DNA of 64,000 nt from JANXLS01 sp035308565. GTDB taxonomy: Bacteria; Planctomycetota; SZUA-567; H5-PLA8. The stretch spans positions 1 to 64,000 of the forward strand of contig DATGGK010000229.1 in NCBI GenBank assembly GCA_035308565.1. The letters are read 5' to 3'. The notes under the pieces were generated by a model. It worked only from the letters and a program-made list of their open reading frames with translations, did not search any database and had not been told where the DNA came from. This document shows, one piece after another, positions 9,701 through 16,527 of the stretch; the stretch's first letter is position 1, and each line of letters opens with the position of its first letter. Made by a program: the position numbers and the translations under genes.

Positions 9701-10142
9701 GATGGTAATTACGTACAAAGGATCGCAAAGCTTGACAAAGGCACAGGCGAAGAATCTCGCGCTGAAGTTTTCGCTGAGCTCCCACGGCGCTCCGCCGCCG
9801 ATAGCGGTCGTCAACAAGACGGCGCTGAGCGTTAACGTCGAGCCCGTCATTCCGTATTGGTTGTGGGACCTGCTGCTGCTCGGCGCGCCGATAGGGTTGA
9901 TTGCATGGCTGATTAGCAAGAAGGGCAAATCGGCGCTGCCTGGACTTCAACCCGCTGTTGCTAGCGCCCCGCCGTCGGCCGCTGCGACCGCTCCATCCAG
10001 CGTTGAAAACATCGCACCAATCGGCGGCGAAAGCTCCGCGCCGGTTTCGATGCCATCATTTGAGCCGAATGCTCCGACACCGGTGGCAGATGCGCCAGAC
10101 GAGGACATCGATCATATTTCGGACGCCGGCTCGCGGTTCTGA
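6738..10142 (+). CDS. Giant secreted/membrane-anchored vWA protein with Ig-like repeats
   Basis: An 1134-aa protein. Residues ~24-45 form a signal peptide-like hydrophobic segment. A vWA domain follows (~50-250): MIDAS-like DRTGS at ~59, the Thr region in GETDIVWAVDRAVELL and LYSDGGHN. The long middle is beta-rich; two related ~110-aa units (~655-770 and ~775-890) share the patterns HVGEQREFTLHCAWN / QAGVPQSLSLNAKWD and EWTLDD / EWTLDA. A C-terminal transmembrane helix (YWLWDLLLLGAPIGL, ~1040-1060) is followed by a ~75-aa cytosolic tail. The architecture is batA/integrin-like: an external vWA with an inner-membrane anchor. GAGGGGA lies 4 nt before ATG. Function unknown. Confidence 0.8.
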   Translation: MRHACSATHIPESISAADLRHRSNRFFPALFRFIILLTLSMRVCAEDLRAPQRIVIVLLDRTGSMATRFRDPETRIELTRLQHSWRYLNRDLKDELSKGVDNLSVYFLPFSREPDDKRDPFAKPVKISANSTAEIEAQIKNFERKIGADGETDIVWAVDRAVELLESLKIDKLSAGERANVRLILYSDGGHNVLRLPNGAQRAYADEDIDRDPRLKQQLQTQLEAAFRRLYKFFDNKKESLAGDLDIFHWGNNPVEEAIKDLKNEKPENFNVGNNPVDKPTGKIDVIEFADVRVIKQGDGARIAGQVKVTARNVASATLSVKLGAPYETVPAFTKGLAALQGEFLDTFSLEIPRSLLKRKSKVTIEAKITDAQQTRIATGGLYVGKGATMVLIVGTDASIGIESPADGVFREVFEDMTLAEPQSALLKLRWNDAAKDESIHLALANDPALTVRVEPLKADGGGTGAALNVGAYKLSALFGNAQSGALRITLTANQKFAPTMKDLMAIGGVDKDAMAEMPIKALIKVSPPRVFFDGLSKRTCEYDSDQIARPIAFPALLIKPSAGVQNAEAEIALLNLAPEKFKDAELWVQNETRVEGKKIAIREPVVVFVRFTPADAKALDAYKPGDLTLNCKLADSKIDRVFGYGFDKSGQLPLAVDFADAPHFKVVKLTGPDGKAIADSSQPFTLHVGEQREFTLHCAWNSPAVGKVVGHPFASPIKLGVAQLEAVDLPKEWTLDDSRARQIKLLLTATEIGKSDAATRELGLSGMPSEHLNFPALEVLPAAFQFSVELRGDGDNVIAPSVPLMIQAGVPQSLSLNAKWDERAAGKTVVHRLNDVLNLDGLARLEAEEPVGEWTLDANKLHREIRLKLTGLAEGKVKARSLSFSIGTSFVAPANLPPLQIFVPTFSFKSHQDRPLELSPGKSVLVTFTFDDATEPKLPDTFWRIGGKAETLTVNVEPSDADFFAVFSDGNSPSRKLSELKPGNGVPMVITYKGSQSLTKAQAKNLALKFSLSSHGAPPPIAVVNKTALSVNVEPVIPYWLWDLLLLGAPIGLIAWLISKKGKSALPGLQPAVASAPPSAAATAPSSVENIAPIGGESSAPVSMPSFEPNAPTPVADAPDEDIDHISDAGSRF

Positions 10143-10168
10143 TGTTTTCGCGTCAGCGGTGATGCGGG

Positions 10169-10212
10169 CCGGCTGGAAGCCGGCGGTCCGAGGAGCGCCG
10201 GCTTCCAGCTGG
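10169..10212. repeat. Long palindrome between the vWA and zinc-ribbon genes
   Basis: Arms 10169-10185 and 10196-10212 are 17 bp each and pair with one mismatch (core GCTGGAAGCC). They occupy most of the 95-bp gap. Similar GCTTCCAGCCTGC stems occur at 54851-54909. It is a dispersed PVC-type palindrome and could attenuate transcription inside the block. Confidence 0.7.
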
Positions 10213-10237
10213 CAAAGGATGTGCAAGGAGCGCGATT

Positions 10238-11620
10238 TTGGTTTGTGCGTGGTGCGGGAACGACGGCGGCATGGAAGGCTCGGCGTCGCGCTGTGGGCGC
10301 TGTGGCGGCGCGCATTGGGCTTGCCGCACTCCGACTTGCCGCGGGAATTTGAACGCGGAGGACCGCCGCTTTTGTTCGGTGTGCGGCGGAGCGCGTCCCG
10401 CGTACGCGCAGGTGGATGCGCACCGTTTGCCGCGCGTGACGGTGATACGATCGTCGCTGCCGGTGGCGCTGGCGACGAAGATCAAGCAGGACCAGGGATT
10501 TTATCCGCGCTCGGCGGAGGGATTGTATGTCGAAGGGCGGCTGATTTTGGCGGGATTGCGCGAAGTGTTGGCAAGCCCAGCGGCGGAGATTTGTAGAACG
10601 GAGCTCCCGCTGCGTTCCGCGTACGAAAACCGAACGGAGCAGGAGCTCCGTTCTACAGCCGGTTTGGGCGTATTGTACGAATCGCAGCCGCCGCAGGACA
10701 ATTTGAATTCGCCGCTGTGTTTGCCCTATGGCGTGATGCTGATCGGAGGGAAAGAGGAATTGGTTGCGGTATCGGTCTTTACGGGCGAAAAAGTAATCGT
10801 CGCAAAACGCCGCAGCATGATGGCGCCGGTCGGATTGAGCGCCGGCAAATCGCAAACGGAAGTGTGGACGCTCGAAAGCGATTTGAACAAGAATGCGGCG
10901 GAACTGGTGCGCTACCTGTATCGCGCGCGGCCCTGTGTGGAAGTCGGGCGTTTTGAAAAAATGGAAAGCATCACAGTTCCGGATGGCATTGCCGGCGCGA
11001 CGGCAATCGAAGACGCGGCGAACGGTGAGCGCGAGATGTGGTTTTTAATGCAGGATCGCGTGAGCCGCGATGTGTCGTGGCATCGTTTGGAAAAAGGCGC
11101 GTTGCAGCCGGGCGGCGAATGTGGGCGGCCGCGCGTGCCGGGCGGACGCGGGCGGCAGCGTTTGTGGGAGAGCAAAGACGGCGACGGAATTTATTGGCTT
11201 TGCCGCTCGGGAATGGAGAGCGACGACGGCGCGCTGGAGTTGGCCAACAGCGAAGGCCAGCCCGCGCGCGAATTGGATGCGAGATTGAATGCGAAAGAGG
11301 AGATCGAATTTTCGTTCGTCGTTCCGCCGATGGGCTTGCAGCGCGCGCGTTCGCTGGACGGGCGCTGGGCGCGCGTAGGGCCGGTGCATTTTGGATGGAC
11401 CTCGATCACCGAAGACGATGTGAGGCTGGTTGCCGAGCCGGAATTAAAAGGGTGGAGGGCGGGGTGGGTGATTGACATGCTTGGATTTCGGCCCTCGCCG
11501 GGAAATGTGGGACCGGTGCTGCCGACGCCGTGGGGATTCGCGAGCTGCGCGGTGACTCATGGATCGAAGCCGGATCTGTGTGTGATCTACGCCGATTTTC
11601 CAAGTAACACGGGCTTTTAG
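10238..11620 (+). CDS. Double zinc-ribbon protein with in-frame palindromic insert
   Basis: A 460-aa protein starting at TTG 10238, chosen because AAGGAG lies 7 nt upstream and the frame begins directly with zinc-binding cysteines. The N-terminus carries several Cys pairs (CAWCG, CGRCGG, CRTPTCRG, CSVCGG) within the first ~50 residues: two zinc ribbons. The remainder is a beta-rich region without a recognised family, possibly propeller-like. Residues encoded by 10592-10657 come from a 66-bp palindromic element inserted in frame (22 codons). The last residues and stop (SNTGF) are supplied by another repeat at 11608-11626. No membrane segments. Its position suggests a soluble adaptor in the vWA-tubulin system. 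Confidence 0.72.
   Translation: MVCAWCGNDGGMEGSASRCGRCGGAHWACRTPTCRGNLNAEDRRFCSVCGGARPAYAQVDAHRLPRVTVIRSSLPVALATKIKQDQGFYPRSAEGLYVEGRLILAGLREVLASPAAEICRTELPLRSAYENRTEQELRSTAGLGVLYESQPPQDNLNSPLCLPYGVMLIGGKEELVAVSVFTGEKVIVAKRRSMMAPVGLSAGKSQTEVWTLESDLNKNAAELVRYLYRARPCVEVGRFEKMESITVPDGIAGATAIEDAANGEREMWFLMQDRVSRDVSWHRLEKGALQPGGECGRPRVPGGRGRQRLWESKDGDGIYWLCRSGMESDDGALELANSEGQPARELDARLNAKEEIEFSFVVPPMGLQRARSLDGRWARVGPVHFGWTSITEDDVRLVAEPELKGWRAGWVIDMLGFRPSPGNVGPVLPTPWGFASCAVTHGSKPDLCVIYADFPSNTGF
10592..10657. repeat. In-frame palindromic element inside the zinc-ribbon CDS
   Basis: Perfect 16-bp arms (TGTAGAACGGAGCTCC at 10592-10607 and its complement at 10642-10657) enclose 34 bp. The 66-bp total is divisible by three and read without stops, adding about 22 residues. 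This resembles protein-coding palindromic elements known from Rickettsia, but the sequence is unrelated as far as I can see. Confidence 0.85.
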
Positions 11621-11626
11621 CCCGCG
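11608..11626. repeat. CACGGGCT palindrome at CDS end
   Basis: Second copy of the family seen at 622-640, with arms CACGGGCT and AGCCCGCG. It encodes the last codons and supplies the TAG stop of the zinc-ribbon gene, so repeat acquisition probably reset that gene's C-terminus. Confidence 0.65.
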
Positions 11627-11668
11627 GGCCGGACGAGTAATTAGCGCATCGAATTAGAAAGGGAGATC

Positions 11669-11947
11669 ATGGAACAACTGCCTTATGTCGTGCTGGGTTT
11701 GGGCGTGCTCTCGTTCTTCGTCTGGTGGTGGTATTATTTGCACGAGGCCAAAAATCCCGACGGCCATCCGCCGAACATGATGTTCATCGGCGGACTGCAC
11801 GCTTTTTTTGTGATCGTCGGATTCGCGGTACCGAAGTTCATTTCGGATTTTGCGCGCGACCAGCCGATTTTGTTTTACTCGATCGTCGGATTGTCCATTG
11901 TCGTTTTGTTGGCGCTGCTTTTTGCGGCGATTTTGAAAAAGCGATAA
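11669..11947 (+). CDS. Small three-helix membrane protein
   Basis: A 92-aa protein with three predicted membrane helices: YVVLGLGVLSFFVWWWYYL, a central FIGGLHAFFVIVGFAV and a C-terminal FYSIVGLSIVVLLALLFAA, ending in KKR. No family recognised. GGGAGA lies just upstream of ATG. It sits between the zinc-ribbon and tubulin-like genes in the same orientation, so it is a plausible inner-membrane partner of the system. Confidence 0.7.
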   Translation: MEQLPYVVLGLGVLSFFVWWWYYLHEAKNPDGHPPNMMFIGGLHAFFVIVGFAVPKFISDFARDQPILFYSIVGLSIVVLLALLFAAILKKR

Positions 11948-12004
11948 CGGCAAATTCAAGGATTCAAGGTTTTGCGCGATCACGCCGCATGAGAGGATGA
12001 AGCT

Positions 12005-15000
12005 ATGCCAAATGTTGAGCCGACGCTGTTGATTGGTCTTGGAGGCACCGGACGCGAAGTGCTGCTGCGGTTGCGGCGCCGATTTTTTCTGGCGGGGTAT
12101 CCGATCCAGCCGTGGATTTCATACCTGTGGGTCGATACGGCCGCGCGCCAGCCACATGAAAAGCACGCGAAGGCGCTGCCGAAAGATTATGTCACGCGCG
12201 AAACGCTCTTCAGCGATGAGGAAACGTGCGACATCGGCGTGACGCAGGGCGAGGCCATGCACCTGCGCGACAACAAGCTGAGTTGGATGAATGTGTGGGA
12301 GTGGGCGGAACTGGAAGGCGTGCAGCCGGCGCTCGAAGCCGACGGTTTGCAAAACGGCGCGAAGCAGCAGCCGCCGCTGGGGCGTCTGGCACTTTTTCTG
12401 AAAGCGGAAGACGTCGTCCGCTCGCTGGTGAACCGCCTGAGCCTGCTCAGCAGCGCCACCATTAATGAGCGCAACGCGCTGATCCCGGAGAATCTACGCC
12501 TCGATTTGAATCCGGACGCGCCGCTGAAAATTATTTTCGTCGGCTCGCTGGCGGGCGGGACAGGCGCGGGATGTTGCATCGACCTTCCCGCGATTTTAAA
12601 AGCGGGCGGATTGGAATGCATCCCGCCGCTGACGCGTTTTCGCGACAGTTTGTTCTCCTCGTGGACCTACGGATTTTACCTGCTGCCCGAAGCGTTCTGC
12701 AACGACACCGATGCCGGCCACTGGGCGCACTTCAATCCCGCGCGCGTGCGGGCCAACGGCTACGCGATGCTGCAGGAGTTGGAGAATCTCGCGCTGCGGC
12801 GCGGCGGCGGCGGACAGTTCCTGACCGGTCGCGAAAACGCCGGGCGGGTGCATGCGACGTGGCTGCAAAAGGCAGACGTGAGCCGCGCGAAATGGATCGA
12901 TGCGCCGCTCTACAACAATATTTTTCTTTTCGACGGGTATGGCGACAACAACACCTCGCTGCGCCAGGTCGAAGACAGCTACGAATTGGTCAGCAGTTTG
13001 TTGTTCTATGAATTGCAGGGAAAAAACAAAGCGATTGAATCGGCGAAGGCCAACGAGGAATATCAATCGTCGCGCGGGCACATCGAAATGATTCCGGCGG
13101 AGGCGACCGATTTCAAAGATGCGGTTTGGTCGGATGTTTTTTCGTTCGTCTTCGCGACGGCCGGCAGCGCGCAGGTCACCTTCGATGCGCCGCGCTTGCG
13201 CCAGACAGCGGCGTATTCGATTGCCGAACGCGCGCTGCGCGATTGGCTGGGCGAATTGGAGCTCGATCCGAAATCCATTGACGAAGTTGCGAAGAATCAG
13301 CACGCTCGCCGCATGGAACAGCTCACCGAAAGTTTGAAGAGCCATCTTGAAGAAGAACTCACGCGCAAAGAGAAGCGCACGAGTGAGCGCTGGTCGGCGG
13401 TGCTGGGCGCGAAAGTTCCGTGGAAGCGGCTTAATGAGTTCAAGGAACTGAAATGGCCGCCGCAGCCGGGCTATCGCATGGGAGAAACGTGGAGGCTGCT
13501 TTGCGAAGAACCGTTGCCGTTCAACGCGCCGGCGCTGGCGCAAGAGATGGACACCGATTTGCTGTATAGCCAGCGGTTGGACCGCTTTTTGCGCGAGATC
13601 ATCGATTCGCCACCAAAGCCGAACGAAAAAATCAAATTGCCGTACACGCGGCAGGGCGGTGTGCGCGCGGCGGAGTTGTGCATCTTCGGCGCGAACAACA
13701 AAGCGGGGATGATCGTTGAGAGTTTGAGCGAATTTGCGCGCAGCGTGGAGGCGGCGGCGCGCCAGATCAACCAGCGCTTGGAGCGAACGAAGGCGGATCT
13801 GAGCGGCAAAGTTTCGAAACTGAACGAACATCTTGCGTACCTCGAACAGCGCCTCGGCGAGAAGCTTTTCATCGGCGGCGCGCGGCGTGAATTGACGGAC
13901 AAAGTTCACAAGGAATTCGACGACGTTCACGCGGCCGTCGCGGCTTTTGCGAACGATCGTTATCAAGCGCTGACGTATCAGTGCATGGCGGACGCGTGGA
14001 AGCTTTTGATCGAGAACGCGAATTTGAAGCAGTTCATCGACGGCTGGCGCGGAAAACTTGCGCAAACGCGCTCGTACCTCAGCGATTTGCTGTTCCGCGT
14101 GCCGGACGACAGACAATCGGAAAGCGGCGTCGAAGAAATTCTCAAAGGCCTGCGCAAGCCTGTTCCCGATGCGCTGACGAAAGTGCTGCGGCCTGAGTTG
14201 CATACGGATTCGACGAAATTGTGGGAGGAAATTGAGGACACGTACAAGCGCGAAGGCGTGTCGCTCGACGCGCACATCAAGAACATCCAGCAAAAAACGC
14301 TGCCGGCGTGGCGCGGCAAACTCAAGGAAATGTACGACGCGCACCGGCTGCCGCGCGAACCCGGCCAATATGCGCACATCGTCGATTTGGCCAACGACGA
14401 AGCGATGCCGCGGGAGCAGGAGAAGTTCACGCCCAAGCCGAATCAGCTTGAATTCGGCGACCGCCTCGACGCGCTGTTTATTTTGGTCGCGCGTGAAAGT
14501 TTCGCGAACAAATTGCTCGAACGCGAAAACATCGCGCACGCACTGTCCGACGCGGACAAGGAATTTTTGACGCGCTGCAGCAACTGCCGATTGGATACGT
14601 ATCGAAAGCCCAACGGCGAAATTCATCGCAAGGACGACTTGATTGCGCGGCAGACCGGCGACCTCGAACCGCCGAAGGAGCATCGCCATTTCCACGCGCC
14701 AAACGGCGTGACACTGGCGGCGTTTTCGTCGGAGGTGGAGGCTGAGCGCCTGGAAGTGCGCGCGTTTCGCGTGGAGTTGAGCATTCCACTGCCGGCATTG
14801 AAAGTGCTGCAAGCGGGTTCGGCGGCGGCGAACAGCACGGAGTCGTACAAGCTGCACTTCTTCAAGCCCAAGAGCGGGTACATGCCGATTCATCGCTTCG
14901 ATGAAACGGAAGCGCGCAAGAATCGCGAGTTGTACAGCGCGGTGATTCTTGCGGTGATGCTCGGCCAGTTGCGGCCAAGCGTCGAACGCGAAGGGCGCGA

Positions 15001-16411
15001 CAATTGGTGCTACGAATGGCGCGTCGATGCGAACGGCCGCGCGCAGCCGAATGAATATTGGCGCTCGCTGGCCGACATCATCCGGCATTTGAAGAAAGCG
15101 GACTCGGAGAACACGGAACTGTTCGAAGAAATCCGCCTGCGAAACGAAGGGTTTTTGAACGACGTTAGCCCGGTGGTGTTGTTGGCGATTGATCTGATCT
15201 GCCAATACAATTTGTCGTGGATCGCGCGGCAGGAATTTACGTTCCACAAAGTCAAACAGAAACTCAAAGAGCAGGGCGTGCAGGATACGGAATCGATTTT
15301 CGAGCCGCCGAGCCCGCAGCAGTTGGTGCTTGAAGCGATCCGCGCGAAAATCGCGGATACGATGCAGCGGCGCTGGGCGATCAAGTTGGAAATCAGCGCG
15401 ATCAAAACGCAGGATCCTTCGGTGCTGAACACGTACGAGTTGCTCAACCAATTCCTGCATCATTTTTCGCGATTCGTGCCGGCGATTTTGAAGCAGGTGG
15501 AGCAGAAGGACGGCGTGGAACAATATCCGGTTTCACTGCTGAGTTTGCTCTCCGAAGTGGACATGGCGCCGTTTCTAAAAGCGGAGGAAGATTTGCTGCT
15601 GCGCGAACCGCAGCGGCCGGGACAGCGGCGCAATCCGGTGACGGGACGGCTGGCGCTCAAAGCGCCATGGGTGCTTTACACGCCCGAAATCGGCGCGCAG
15701 ACATTGCTGCATCACGACGAGTTGATAGGCCCGGACAACAGCCGCAGCCATACGACGATGCGGCCGGTCGAACGCAGCGAGGGACGGAAGACGCCGCCGG
15801 ATTTGTTGAATGCGATTTCGCAGCGCGAAGGATTGAGCGACGGCATTGAGTGGACGCGCGAGATGACGATTGCGGACGCGTGGACGCGTGAGGCGAATCT
15901 CTATCCGTATTTGTTTAAGTTGAAAACATTGGTCGGCGCCGATCCGCTGCCCTGGAAGCCGTGGTTGAAGCGGCGCAAGGAATTGGCGTTCCAACCGATG
16001 ATCCATCCACCGTCGCAGGGATTGGGCAGCGCGAATGCGGCGGGCGTGAAAGCGCCCGCGTTTGACGACGCGAAGAGCAAAGCAGCCGAGTCCGCGCACC
16101 CATTCGATAAAGTCGATCTCGCTCCGCCGTTTGTCGGGCGCTACGCGAAGGGGCCGGTGAGCATGCGTCTGGAATCGGCGAGCGACGGGTATCGCGGCGA
16201 GTTGATTGTGAATTCGGACAGTTATCCGATCAAAGCGACGCTGCTCGACGGAACACTGCAAGGGCATTTCAGCCAGGGCGCGCAGCAGTACACGTTTCAA
16301 GCGAAATTGAATGGGACAATGTTGGAAGTGGCGACGGGCGGAAAGCAGATGGCGCTTGAGCGGGTCGCGGAAGGCGCGTCGAAGAAGAACCCGTTGGCGG
16401 AGATGCTTTAA
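12005..16411 (+). CDS. Giant tubulin/FtsZ-like protein (Tubulin_2-type)
   Basis: A 1468-aa protein. The N-terminal ~400 residues resemble the bacterial tubulin-like family: LLIGLGGTGRE at ~8-18 corresponds to the first nucleotide-binding loop (FtsZ GVGGAG), and GSLAGGTGAGCC at ~180-191 to the tubulin signature GGGTGSG. The middle (~400-900) is rich in charged helices, probably coiled coil. The C-terminus (~1365-1460) has a small beta domain after a Pro/Ala linker. No signal or membrane segment. GAGAGGA precedes ATG by a few nt. Such proteins are much longer than FtsZ (~400 aa); polymerisation is plausible but unproven. It is the core of the block. Confidence 0.78.
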   Translation: MPNVEPTLLIGLGGTGREVLLRLRRRFFLAGYPIQPWISYLWVDTAARQPHEKHAKALPKDYVTRETLFSDEETCDIGVTQGEAMHLRDNKLSWMNVWEWAELEGVQPALEADGLQNGAKQQPPLGRLALFLKAEDVVRSLVNRLSLLSSATINERNALIPENLRLDLNPDAPLKIIFVGSLAGGTGAGCCIDLPAILKAGGLECIPPLTRFRDSLFSSWTYGFYLLPEAFCNDTDAGHWAHFNPARVRANGYAMLQELENLALRRGGGGQFLTGRENAGRVHATWLQKADVSRAKWIDAPLYNNIFLFDGYGDNNTSLRQVEDSYELVSSLLFYELQGKNKAIESAKANEEYQSSRGHIEMIPAEATDFKDAVWSDVFSFVFATAGSAQVTFDAPRLRQTAAYSIAERALRDWLGELELDPKSIDEVAKNQHARRMEQLTESLKSHLEEELTRKEKRTSERWSAVLGAKVPWKRLNEFKELKWPPQPGYRMGETWRLLCEEPLPFNAPALAQEMDTDLLYSQRLDRFLREIIDSPPKPNEKIKLPYTRQGGVRAAELCIFGANNKAGMIVESLSEFARSVEAAARQINQRLERTKADLSGKVSKLNEHLAYLEQRLGEKLFIGGARRELTDKVHKEFDDVHAAVAAFANDRYQALTYQCMADAWKLLIENANLKQFIDGWRGKLAQTRSYLSDLLFRVPDDRQSESGVEEILKGLRKPVPDALTKVLRPELHTDSTKLWEEIEDTYKREGVSLDAHIKNIQQKTLPAWRGKLKEMYDAHRLPREPGQYAHIVDLANDEAMPREQEKFTPKPNQLEFGDRLDALFILVARESFANKLLERENIAHALSDADKEFLTRCSNCRLDTYRKPNGEIHRKDDLIARQTGDLEPPKEHRHFHAPNGVTLAAFSSEVEAERLEVRAFRVELSIPLPALKVLQAGSAAANSTESYKLHFFKPKSGYMPIHRFDETEARKNRELYSAVILAVMLGQLRPSVEREGRDNWCYEWRVDANGRAQPNEYWRSLADIIRHLKKADSENTELFEEIRLRNEGFLNDVSPVVLLAIDLICQYNLSWIARQEFTFHKVKQKLKEQGVQDTESIFEPPSPQQLVLEAIRAKIADTMQRRWAIKLEISAIKTQDPSVLNTYELLNQFLHHFSRFVPAILKQVEQKDGVEQYPVSLLSLLSEVDMAPFLKAEEDLLLREPQRPGQRRNPVTGRLALKAPWVLYTPEIGAQTLLHHDELIGPDNSRSHTTMRPVERSEGRKTPPDLLNAISQREGLSDGIEWTREMTIADAWTREANLYPYLFKLKTLVGADPLPWKPWLKRRKELAFQPMIHPPSQGLGSANAAGVKAPAFDDAKSKAAESAHPFDKVDLAPPFVGRYAKGPVSMRLESASDGYRGELIVNSDSYPIKATLLDGTLQGHFSQGAQQYTFQAKLNGTMLEVATGGKQMALERVAEGASKKNPLAEML

Positions 16412-16439
16412 GGGCCGAATTCTTAGCCACGGAGCGCAC

Positions 16440-16500
16440 AGAGGAGCACGGAGAAAACAGTATTTCTCAGTGTTCTCCGAGCGCTTTGTGGAGAAAGAGA
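16440..16500. repeat. GGAGAACAC-type imperfect hairpin in intergenic gap
   Basis: The gap between the tubulin-like and Hsp70-like genes holds an imperfect stem built from CGGAGAAAACA and TGTTCTCCG. The CACGGAG/CTCCGTG vocabulary recurs at 40038-40070 and 46128-46160 and looks like a further dispersed family. Confidence 0.45.
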
Positions 16501-16527
16501 ACGGTTCGAATAATCTGAAAGCGATTG

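Noticed and set aside
12596..15523. 975-residue minus-strand frame opposite the tubulin-like gene
   Set aside because: Phe/Arg/Gln-rich shadow; the plus-strand protein has both tubulin loops and a ribosome-binding site.
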